The notes beneath the pieces were generated by a model. The model saw only the letters and a program-made list of their open reading frames with translations. It did not search any database and was not told the DNA's origin. The position numbers were made by a program, and so were the translations under genes. Positions 35,050 through 42,311 of a stretch of DNA of 64,000 bases are shown here, in pieces (positions within the stretch are counted from its first letter, which is position 1; every line of letters starts with the position of its first letter). The stretch comes from Amycolatopsis sp. CA-126428 (GTDB taxonomy: Bacteria > Actinomycetota > Actinomycetes > Mycobacteriales > Pseudonocardiaceae): NCBI RefSeq assembly GCF_002904335.1, contig NZ_PPHF01000075.1:1-64000 (forward strand), read 5' to 3'.

Positions 35050-35613
35050 GTGACCGCGATGACGCCAGTGCCCGAACTCTTCCGCGAAGCAGTCGCGGCG
35101 CTGCAGTCCGTCCGGCCCCGCCCGGAGGTGCTGCTGGAGCCGATGCGTGCGCCGCAGCGGCTCGCGCCGTGGTCGTACGCGGTCAGCTGTGAAGTGTCCG
35201 GGCCCGCCGACGTGCTGGCTTCGGGACGGCTGGTCCTGCTGCACGACCCGGACGGCCAGGACGGCTGGGAGGGCGTGCTGCGCCTCGTCATGTACGTGCG
35301 CGCGGAGCTGGACCGGGAGCTGGCGACGGACCCGTTCCTGCCGGCGGTCGGCTGGTCGTGGCTGACCGACGCGCTGGAGGTGTCCGGGGCGAGCTGGACG
35401 GCACTGGGCGGCACGGTGACGGAGACGTCGTCGGCCCGCTTCGGCGACCTCGCCGGTCCCGCCCGCACCGACGACCTGGAGCTGCGGGCGTCGTGGACGC
35501 CGGCGGACCCGGACCTGCTGCCGCACGGGCAGGCCTTCTGCCAGGTGATGGCGAGCGTCGTGGGCCTGCCGCCGGTCGGGGTGACCCTCTTCGGGCAGCG
35601 CCAGGGCTCCTGA
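35050..35613 (+). CDS. DUF3000 family protein
   Basis: A 187-residue actinobacterial protein of unknown function. PELFREAVAALQSVRPRPEV, LAPWSYAVSCEVSG, WEGVLRLVMYVRAELDREL and VGWSWLTDALEVSGASW are typical of DUF3000. The GTG at 35050 follows TAAAGT (35038-35043) by six bases, so the mRNA is probably leaderless. It is divergent from hemE, a neighbourhood that recurs in actinomycetes as far as I recall. It is followed by a 46-bp palindrome. Confidence 0.85.
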   Translation: MTAMTPVPELFREAVAALQSVRPRPEVLLEPMRAPQRLAPWSYAVSCEVSGPADVLASGRLVLLHDPDGQDGWEGVLRLVMYVRAELDRELATDPFLPAVGWSWLTDALEVSGASWTALGGTVTETSSARFGDLAGPARTDDLELRASWTPADPDLLPHGQAFCQVMASVVGLPPVGVTLFGQRQGS

Positions 35614-35626
35614 CCCTGCCGCAGCT

Positions 35627-35672
35627 GTCGTGAGTGGTAATGAGGGTTCTAACCCTCATTACCACTCACGAC
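35627..35672. terminator. 46-bp palindrome after the DUF3000 gene
   Basis: A 22-bp left arm from GTCGTGAGTGG to ATGAGGGTT (35627-35648) is perfectly mirrored at 35651-35672, with CT between. It starts 13 bases after the DUF3000 stop and is markedly AT-richer than its surroundings. It can act as a terminator, but perfect symmetry over 44 paired bases suggests a dispersed repeat or a protein site. Confidence 0.7.
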
Positions 35673-36397
35673 CCTCAGCGGCTGTCCGGGCGATCTCCGC
35701 AACGAATCGGCAACGGCGGGCCGCCGCGAGCCGTCCCGAGAGCGCCCCTTGTACGGATGTGAGCAAAATTCACGTCCGCTGAACACCGTTCACCCGCCGT
35801 CCGGGCGCTGAGCTGCCGCCTGGCGGCCCGGGGACCGCGGACGACCATCGGGGGCCCCTCAGGGCCGCGACCAGCCCTGAGGCCGTTTCACGTCTCCTCG
35901 TTCGTGACTCTTCGCGGTCACGCACCGCAACAAGATCAAAGCGAGGACGCGGCGGTCACGATCACCCCGCGACAGACACGGACAGTCACAGTTGCGGGCG
36001 TCGGCAGGTGCGCCGGGGGCCGCGCAAGGGAGTTGATCAAGCCCCGGCCGGGGCCACATTCGGGGCGCCGCGGGCGCCCATCCGGACCCCCGTCACTAGG
36101 CGCACCGGCAGCTGCACGCCCCATCTGCACGGCCATTTGGCCGCCGGTAACTCCTTAGCATCGTGCTCAGTGGGCTATCCGTTAGCAACCGGCCGTGTAC
36201 TAGCCCGATCGTGTTACTACGAACCCACTGAGTGACTGTTCGTTTGAGATAGATACCCATTCGATCCCCCCGCAACGGCCTCAGGACGGCTACAGTGCCT
36301 TCGACGACACCACTTTCGGTCTAAAGCTGGCGCGGCTGAACGGCCGAAGGTCCCGGTGCCGGTCGGGGGGCACGACCGACTCCAGGGAGGTAGTGAC
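35673..36397. other. long non-coding leader upstream of the orphan response regulator
   Basis: About 725 bp without a credible gene: short frames here lack ribosome sites and family resemblance. Base composition drops clearly between about 36140 and 36340. Within it CTCAGTGGG (36166-36174) and CCCACTGAG (36224-36232) form a 9-bp inverted repeat 49 bp apart. GGGAGG lies just before the GTG at 36398. It may hold a long 5' UTR, several promoters or an unannotated small RNA. Confidence 0.5.
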
Positions 36398-37114
36398 GTG
36401 GCTACCGTCGGCATTTCTCAGGCCGTCCGATCCACGCCAGCCGGCGCGTTGCCGGCGAGCATGGTTCCGCACCCGCGGGAAGAGCTTTTTTCGGTACTGG
36501 TGGTCGATGACCACCCGCTGTTGAGGGAGGCAATCGCAGCAAGACTCGCACAGATGGGTGCGGGAACCGTCCACGAAGCCGCCACGGTGGCCGAGGCGAG
36601 GGCGCGAGCACAGGCCACTGGGCCTTGTGACCTGGCGATCCTCGATCTCGGACTGCCGGACGGCAGCGGCATCGAGCTGGTTACGGAACTCCGTAGCCAC
36701 GGCTGGCCGCGCGTGGTCGTACTCGCATCCTCGGACGACCCGTACGCGGTCCGCTCGGCCTTCCAGGCCGGGGCCCAGGCGTACCTGCTGAAGTCCGCGT
36801 CGCCGGTCGTCGTGACCGATGGCGTGCGGCGCGTGCTCGAAGGCGGCGTCTACGCCGACCCGAGCGTGGCTCCGGTGCTCGCCACCGGGACCCGCGTCGC
36901 GGGCACCGACAACACCCCGCGCGAGCTGTCCGCTCGTGAGGTGGAGGTGCTCCAGCTGGTCGCCGACGGACAGTCCAACAAGGAGATCGGCGAGGAGCTT
37001 TCGCTCTCCGCCCTCACCGTCAAGTCCCACCTCTCCCGGATCGGGCGCAAGCTCGGCACGGGCGACCGGGCACAGATGGTGGCACTGGCCATGCGAGCCG
37101 GCGTCATCCGCTGA
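36398..37114 (+). CDS. NarL/FixJ-type orphan response regulator
   Basis: A 238-residue regulator. An N-terminal extension of about 30 residues precedes the receiver: acidic pair in VLVVDDHPLLREA, phospho-acceptor aspartate in LAILDLGLPDGSG, conserved lysine in AYLLKSASP. A LuxR helix-turn-helix follows (LSAREVEVLQLVADGQSNKE and LTVKSHLSRIGRKLGTGDR). No histidine kinase gene adjoins it. GTG at 36398 sits behind GGGAGG. Codon use in the first third is less GC-rich than in its neighbours. Targets unknown. Confidence 0.88.
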   Translation: MATVGISQAVRSTPAGALPASMVPHPREELFSVLVVDDHPLLREAIAARLAQMGAGTVHEAATVAEARARAQATGPCDLAILDLGLPDGSGIELVTELRSHGWPRVVVLASSDDPYAVRSAFQAGAQAYLLKSASPVVVTDGVRRVLEGGVYADPSVAPVLATGTRVAGTDNTPRELSAREVEVLQLVADGQSNKEIGEELSLSALTVKSHLSRIGRKLGTGDRAQMVALAMRAGVIR

Positions 37115-37182
37115 CGAAAGCACATCACCCTGCGGGGCGGGCGGACCAGGCGCGGTACGCCCGTCCCGTAGGGTCGTCAACC

Positions 37183-38436
37183 ATGGGAAGCACTGAGGCC
37201 GAGGACACCGGGATGGAGATCGAGTCCACGGGCGGCCCTGTGCTGCTACGCGAACCAGCCGAGGGCACGCCCCCGGTCATCACCGACGCCGCCGAGCTGG
37301 CCGAAGCCTGCGCCAAGCTCGCCGCGGGCACCGGTGCGGTCGCCGTCGACACCGAACGCGCGTCCGGCTACCGGTACTTCCCCAAGGCCTACCTCGTGCA
37401 GCTGCGCCGCGAAGGTTCCGGCACGGTGCTGATCGACCCGATCGCACTGGACGGCGAACTCGCCCCGCTGCGCGAAGTCCTGAATTCCCTGGAGTGGGTG
37501 CTGCACGCCGCCTCCCAGGACCTCCCCTGCCTCGCCGAGCTGGGCCTGCACCCGGCGGCGCTGTTCGACACCGAGCTGGCCGGCCGGCTGGCGGGCTACG
37601 AACGCGTCGCGCTGGGGACGCTCGTCGAGCTGCTGCTGGGCTACACCCTCGAGAAGGGCCACAGCGCGGCCGACTGGTCGAAGCGGCCGCTGCCGGTCGA
37701 CTGGCTGAACTACGCCGCCCTCGACGTCGAGCTGCTCGTCCAGCTGCGCGAAAAGCTGGAAGCGGAGCTGGGCGCCCAGGGCAAGCTGGAGTGGGCGCGG
37801 CAGGAGTTCGAATTCGTGCGGACGGCCCCGCCGCCGCCCCCGCGGGCCGAGCCGTGGCGCCGGACGTCCGGCGTGCACAAGATCCGCAGCCCGCGCGGCC
37901 TCGCGGCGGTCCGCGAACTGTGGCAGGCGCGCGACGAGCTGGCCCGCAAACGCGACCGCGCACCGAGCCGGATCCTGCCGGACAGCGCGATCGTCAACGC
38001 CGTCACGGCCGACCCGAAGACGGTCGAAGAGCTGCAGGCGCTGCCGGTGTTCAGCGGCCGCGTCCAGCGCAAGTACACGGCGAGCTGGCTGCGTCACCTG
38101 CAGGCGGCCAAGGCGCTCCCCGCTTCGGAGCTGCCGTCGCCGTCCCAGCCGACGGACGGCCCGCCCCCGGTGAACCGCTGGGCGGACAAGGACCCGGACG
38201 CGGCGGCCCGCTTGTCGGCGGCCCGCGCGGCCCTGACGGCCATCGCGGAGGACCGCCGGCTCCCGGTGGAGAACCTGCTGCTGCCGGACCTGGTCCGCCG
38301 CACGTGCTGGCGTCCCCCAGCCGAAACGGACGAGGACTCGGTGGCGGAGGTCCTGCGCGCGGGCGGCGCCCGGCCGTGGCAGGTCGAGCTGACGGCGGCG
38401 GTGCTGAGCAAGGCGTTGCAGACCACCGCTTCCTGA
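37183..38436 (+). CDS. rnd: ribonuclease D (3'-5' exonuclease with HRDC domain)
   Basis: A 417-residue RNase D-type protein. The DEDDy exonuclease motifs are AVDTERASGYRYFP (Exo I), LHAASQDLPCLAELGL (Exo II) and WLNYAALDVELLVQL (Exo III). An HRDC domain follows (VRELWQARDELARKRDRAPS and ILPDSAIVNAV). It matures structured RNAs from the 3' end. TAGGGT (37169-37174) lies eight bases before the ATG, so the mRNA is probably leaderless. It lies 68 bp after the response regulator but has its own promoter. Confidence 0.92.
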   Translation: MGSTEAEDTGMEIESTGGPVLLREPAEGTPPVITDAAELAEACAKLAAGTGAVAVDTERASGYRYFPKAYLVQLRREGSGTVLIDPIALDGELAPLREVLNSLEWVLHAASQDLPCLAELGLHPAALFDTELAGRLAGYERVALGTLVELLLGYTLEKGHSAADWSKRPLPVDWLNYAALDVELLVQLREKLEAELGAQGKLEWARQEFEFVRTAPPPPPRAEPWRRTSGVHKIRSPRGLAAVRELWQARDELARKRDRAPSRILPDSAIVNAVTADPKTVEELQALPVFSGRVQRKYTASWLRHLQAAKALPASELPSPSQPTDGPPPVNRWADKDPDAAARLSAARAALTAIAEDRRLPVENLLLPDLVRRTCWRPPAETDEDSVAEVLRAGGARPWQVELTAAVLSKALQTTAS

Positions 38437-38521
38437 TCGGACAGGTCCCGGAATCGTTCTGCCCCGGCCATCGGCTTCCCTCGGTGGCGCCGGAACCCGG
38501 ACGAACTGGCTGCGGCTGCCG

Positions 38522-39187
38522 CTAGTCGGCCAGGGTCGCCAGCAGCCGGTGCGCCTCGGCCCGCAGCTCGTCCGACGGCTCCGCCGAACCCACCAGCCGG
38601 ACCACCCCGTCCGCGCCCTCCCGCACGTGCGCCTCGACGTCCAGCGCCGGGTCGTCGCGGCGGATCACCGCGATGCTCTCCACCAGCCCGAACACCAGGT
38701 CCGTCCGGATCGCGACCGCCGAGGGCTCCACGCCCGAAGCCGCCACCAGCCGGCCGTACGCCGCCTTCAGTTCCGCCCGCTCGATGCGGAAGCGGGCCAG
38801 GTTGGGCGAACCGACCTCGGGCAGCAGGTACAGCGCGCCCAGGTTGTGCCGGGCTCCGCCCAGCAGGCCGATGTCCGCGTACGCCAGTGCCCACAACCGG
38901 ACCGCCGCCGGGGCCGCGCCCGCGACGAGGCGGGCCGCCAGGGCCAGTGACGGGCGGACCGTCTCGGCCAGCAGCGCCGCGAGGATGTCTTCCTTCGCCG
39001 GGAAGTGGTAGTAGAGCGACGCCTGGCGCAAGCCCGCGCGTTCGGCGATCGCTCTGGTCGTGGTGGCCGCGTACCCGGCTTCGGTGAACAGCTCACCCGC
39101 CGCGTCGAGCACCGCCTGGCGCGCGTCCGGACGGCTCGCCGCCGCTCCGCTCGCCCGCCGCCTGCCCACTCCCGACCCTTTGCCCAC
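38522..39187 (-). CDS. TetR-family regulator, divergent from the guanidine/urea operon
   Basis: A 221-residue TetR-type regulator. The DNA-binding region is DARQAVLDAAGELFTEAGYA, then TTTRAIAERAGLRQASLYYHFPAKEDILAALL (residues about 24-70). The ligand domain includes LWALAYADIGLLGGARHNLGALYLLPEVG. GTG at 39187 is the start. Divergent placement 176 bp from the permease suggests it senses a substrate or intermediate of that operon (inference). The intergenic region holds a long inverted repeat (39237-39286). Confidence 0.85.
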   Translation of the reverse strand: MGKGSGVGRRRASGAAASRPDARQAVLDAAGELFTEAGYAATTTRAIAERAGLRQASLYYHFPAKEDILAALLAETVRPSLALAARLVAGAAPAAVRLWALAYADIGLLGGARHNLGALYLLPEVGSPNLARFRIERAELKAAYGRLVAASGVEPSAVAIRTDLVFGLVESIAVIRRDDPALDVEAHVREGADGVVRLVGSAEPSDELRAEAHRLLATLAD

Positions 39188-39236
39188 GCACGTGATCTTG
39201 CCAGGTCCGTGGCCGCGACACGCGCACGACAGGCGC

Positions 39237-39286
39237 GGTTACGCCCGGATGTCGTCATTGACGCCGGGTCGGTCCGGGCGTTAACC
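39237..39286. promoter_or_regulatory. inverted repeat between the TetR gene and the permease
   Basis: GGTTACGCCCGGA (39237-39249) and TCCGGGCGTTAACC (39273-39286) are inverted copies with one inserted base, separated by 23 bp. It may be a pair of operator half-sites or an RNA stem in the permease leader. I see no match to guanidine riboswitch consensus elements by eye. Confidence 0.4.
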
Positions 39287-39363
39287 GGTCTCTAACACGG
39301 CGGAGATCGACGCGTCGCGACCGGGACTTAATTTCTGTCAAGCGATCGAAACAAGGAGCCCGC

Positions 39364-40833
39364 ATGACGCCACCCGACGAACTCGCCGCCTTCGGTTACC
39401 GCCAAGAGCTCCGCCGGTCGCTGGGCGGGTTCTCCGCCTTCGCCGCCGGTTTCTCCTTCGTCTCCATCCTCACCACCGTCTTCCAGCTCTTCGGCTTCGG
39501 CTACACCTTCGGCGGCCCGCTCTTCTTCTGGACGTGGCCGGTCGTCCTGGCGGGCCAGCTGCTCGTCGCGCTGGTCTTCGCCGAGCTCGCCGCCCGCTAC
39601 CCGCTCGCCGGATCCGTGTACCAGTGGGCGAAACAGCTCAGCAAGGGCTTCCTCGGCTGGCTCGCGGGCTGGATGATGCTGCTCGGCTGCATCGTCGCCC
39701 TCGCGGCCGCCGCGATCGCGCTGCAGGTCGTGCTGCCGTCGGTGTGGGACGGCTTCCAGTTCGTCGGCGGCGATCCGTCGGTGACGTCGCCGTCCGGCGC
39801 GGCCAACGCCGTGCTGCTCGGCACCGCGCTGCTCGTCTTCACCACCGCGGTCAACACCGGCGGGGTCCGGCTGATGGCGCGGATCAACGACGTCGGCGTC
39901 GCGGCCGAGCTCCTCGGTGTCCTCGTTCTCATCGCCGGGCTGGCGCTGTTCGCCGTCCGCGGCCCGCAGGTGGTGCTGCACGACGCACCCGGCACCAGCG
40001 CCGGGATCGGCGGCGTGCTCGCTTCGGCGCTCATGGCCGCGTACGTCCTCTACGGCTTTGACACCGCCGCTTCGGTCGCGGAGGAGACGAAGGACGCGCG
40101 AAAGGCGGCTCCGCGGGCGGTGCTGCGCGCCGTGCTCGTCTCCGGCATCGGCGGCCTCGCGGTGGTCGTCACCGCGCTGATGGCCGCGCCGAGCCTCACC
40201 GACGGGCAGCTCGCCGGGCACGGCCTGCCGTACGTGATCACCGCCGTCTTCGGCGACACCCTCGGCCGGGTCTTCCTCGCCGACGTCGCGATCGCCGTCG
40301 TCGTCTGCACCCTGACCATCCAGACCGGCACCGTCCGGCTGATCTACGCGATGGCCCGCGACGGCGCGCTCCCCGCGTCCGCCCGCCTCGCCGGGGTCAG
40401 CCCGCGCACCGGGACACCGGTCGCGCCCGCACTGCTGTCGGGCGCGCTCGCCATCGGGCTGCTGCTGCTCAACGTCGGCAACCCGACGCTGTTCAGCACG
40501 ATCACCGGGACGTCGGTGGTGGTCGTCTACCTGGCCTACCTGCTGGTGACCGGGCCGCTGCTGGTGCACCGGCTGCGCGGGCGGTTCCCGGCCGAGCCGG
40601 GCCGGTTCTCCCTGGGCCGCTGGGGTGTTCCGCTGAACGGAGCAGCCGTTCTCTACGGAATCGCCATGATCGTGAACATCGGCTGGCCGCGTGCGGAGAT
40701 CTACGATCTCGCCGGTTCGGGCTCCCCCTGGATGCTCTTGTTCCCGATAGAGTTCGTCGGCGGCGCACTGGTGATCGGCTGGCTCTGCTGGCTGCGGCTG
40801 CGCCCCGCTCCCGCCCTCGAACCCGCGACCTGA
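39364..40833 (+). CDS. APC-superfamily amino acid/guanidine permease
   Basis: A 489-residue, 12-segment APC-type transporter. It opens with YRQELRRSLGGFSAFAAGFSFVSI, the family helix 1, and contains PLAGSVYQWAKQLSKGFLGW and YVLYGFDTAASVAEETKDARKAAPRAVL. It is the first gene of a five-gene operon with DUF1989 proteins, a urea/guanidine carboxylase and allophanate hydrolase, so it likely imports the nitrogen substrate of that pathway (guanidine, urea or a related compound; inferred). AAGGAG precedes the ATG. The next gene follows after 12 bp. Confidence 0.88.
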   Translation: MTPPDELAAFGYRQELRRSLGGFSAFAAGFSFVSILTTVFQLFGFGYTFGGPLFFWTWPVVLAGQLLVALVFAELAARYPLAGSVYQWAKQLSKGFLGWLAGWMMLLGCIVALAAAAIALQVVLPSVWDGFQFVGGDPSVTSPSGAANAVLLGTALLVFTTAVNTGGVRLMARINDVGVAAELLGVLVLIAGLALFAVRGPQVVLHDAPGTSAGIGGVLASALMAAYVLYGFDTAASVAEETKDARKAAPRAVLRAVLVSGIGGLAVVVTALMAAPSLTDGQLAGHGLPYVITAVFGDTLGRVFLADVAIAVVVCTLTIQTGTVRLIYAMARDGALPASARLAGVSPRTGTPVAPALLSGALAIGLLLLNVGNPTLFSTITGTSVVVVYLAYLLVTGPLLVHRLRGRFPAEPGRFSLGRWGVPLNGAAVLYGIAMIVNIGWPRAEIYDLAGSGSPWMLLFPIEFVGGALVIGWLCWLRLRPAPALEPAT

Positions 40834-40845
40834 GAGAGGACGACC

Positions 40846-41679
40846 ATGAGCACCACCGCGACGACCTACGGAGCGCGCGACCACGCCCGCGCCCAGGCCG
40901 GCACCGTGGTCGACACGATGCCGTCGATCCCGGCGAGCACCTGGCCGTCACCGCCGCCCGAGGTCGCCCCCGAGGCGCTGACCTGGGCCGAAACCGTGGC
41001 CGGCGGCGGGTACACGCACAAGGTGCTGGCCCGGGGCACGCGGCTGCGGCTGACCGACGTCGACGGCGACGCCTGCGCGCACCTGCTGCTGTTCAACGCC
41101 GAGGGGCCGTGGGAGCGGCTGAACGTCGCCGACACGGTCAAGGTGCAGTGGAACGCCTACCTGGGCGAGTCGGTGGCGCTGCTGTCCGACCAGGCCCGCG
41201 TGCTGGCCACGATCGTCGCCGACTCCAGCGGGCGGCACGACGCCCTGTGCGGCACGTCCACTGTGGACGGGAACATTGAGCGCTACGGCGACGGCGCCCC
41301 GGAGGGCCCCTCCCCCGCCGGGCTGCCGCTGTTCACCTTGGCGGCGGCCAAGAACGGCCTGGGGCCACGCGACCTGCCGCCGAGCCTGTCGTTCTTCCAG
41401 GGCGTCCGGGTCCAGCCGGAAGGCGGCCTGGAGTTCATCGGGTCCGCGGGTGCCGGCAAGGCCGTCGACCTGCGGATCGAAATCCCGTCGATCGTGCTGA
41501 TCGCCAACGTCGCCCACCCGGTCGACCCGCGCCCGGACTACACCGTGTCGAAGCTCGAGATCCTCGCCTGGTACGACCGGCCGTCCACTCCGGACAGTCC
41601 GGAGTGGACACACACGCCGGAAGCGCAGCGCGCCTTCGAAAACACCTCCGACTACCTCACCGCCCGGGGGATCGCATGA
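40846..41679 (+). CDS. DUF1989 protein, carboxyguanidine deiminase subunit (UAAP1)
   Basis: A 277-residue DUF1989 protein, formerly called urea amidolyase associated protein 1. GGYTHKVLARGTRLRLTDVDGDACAHLLLFN and VLATIVADSSGRHDALCGTST contain the conserved His and Cys residues of the putative metal site. Paired DUF1989 proteins have been shown in other bacteria to form carboxyguanidine deiminase, CgdAB, working after guanidine carboxylase. The pair plus carboxylase here matches that operon type. A 27-base palindrome lies within the gene at 41583-41609. It overlaps the next gene by four bases. Confidence 0.85.
   Translation: MSTTATTYGARDHARAQAGTVVDTMPSIPASTWPSPPPEVAPEALTWAETVAGGGYTHKVLARGTRLRLTDVDGDACAHLLLFNAEGPWERLNVADTVKVQWNAYLGESVALLSDQARVLATIVADSSGRHDALCGTSTVDGNIERYGDGAPEGPSPAGLPLFTLAAAKNGLGPRDLPPSLSFFQGVRVQPEGGLEFIGSAGAGKAVDLRIEIPSIVLIANVAHPVDPRPDYTVSKLEILAWYDRPSTPDSPEWTHTPEAQRAFENTSDYLTARGIA
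41583..41609. repeat. 27-bp palindrome inside the UAAP1 gene
   Basis: GTCCACTCCGGAC, a single A, then GTCCGGAGTGGAC make a perfect 13 + 1 + 13 palindrome encoding part of RPSTPDSPEWTH. Each arm starts or ends with the same GTCCA/TGGAC ends as the 13-bp word that recurs elsewhere in the window. Confidence 0.7.
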
Positions 41680-42311
41680 GCACGGCCTACGAATCCCAGC
41701 TGGAAGTCAGCGTCGACGTTCCCGCGCGGGCGCCGTATTCGACGGTGCTGCAACCAGGCCAGGAGCTGGCGATCATCGACCTCGGCGGCAACCAGGCCGT
41801 GGACTTCCTCTGCTACGACGCGAACGACACGTCGAAGCGCTACAGCGCGGCCGCGACGATCGCCGCGCAGGGCAACATCTTCCTCACCACCGGCAGTGTC
41901 CTGCGCACCCAGGAGGGCGCGCCGCTGCTGACCGTCGTCGCCGACACCTGCGGGCGCCACGACACGCTCGGCGGCGCGTGCAGCAAGGAGTCCAACAGCC
42001 TCCGCTACGGCCAGCACACCCGCCACCAGCACGCCTGCGTCGAGAACTTTCTCATCGAGGGCGCCAAGTGGGGACTGGGCAAGCGCGACCTGGTCAGCAA
42101 CGTCAACTGGTACATGAACGTGCCGGTCGAGGAGGACGGCACCCTCGGCATCGTCGACGGCATCTCGGCGCCCGGCCTGGAAGTCCGGCTGCGCGCCGAG
42201 ACCGACGTGCTGGTGCTCGTCTCGAACTGCCCGCAGATCAACAACCCCTGCAACGGGTTCGACCCGACGCCGGTGCGGATGGTCGTCATCTCCCCGGGAG
42301 TCGGCGCGTGA
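41676..42311 (+). CDS. DUF1989 protein, carboxyguanidine deiminase subunit (UAAP2)
   Basis: A 211-residue DUF1989 protein and the second half of the pair. LAIIDLGGNQAVDFLCYDAND, LLTVVADTCGRHDTLGGACSKESNS, YGQHTRHQHACVENFLIEG and LVLVSNCPQINNPCNGFDPTPVR carry a dense Cys/His set. It is expected to form a heterodimer with UAAP1 that deiminates carboxyguanidine. It is overlapped on both sides (ATGA, GTGA), showing tight translational coupling with UAAP1 and the carboxylase. Confidence 0.87.
   Translation: MSTAYESQLEVSVDVPARAPYSTVLQPGQELAIIDLGGNQAVDFLCYDANDTSKRYSAAATIAAQGNIFLTTGSVLRTQEGAPLLTVVADTCGRHDTLGGACSKESNSLRYGQHTRHQHACVENFLIEGAKWGLGKRDLVSNVNWYMNVPVEEDGTLGIVDGISAPGLEVRLRAETDVLVLVSNCPQINNPCNGFDPTPVRMVVISPGVGA

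Noticed and set aside
36008..36235. Small plus-strand frame of 75 codons in the long leader
   Set aside because: No ribosome site, no hydrophobic or domain pattern, and it crosses the inverted repeat; treated as non-coding.
39188..39363. Guanidine riboswitch upstream of the permease
   Set aside because: None of the consensus loops I know for the guanidine classes could be found by eye; kept only as a check.
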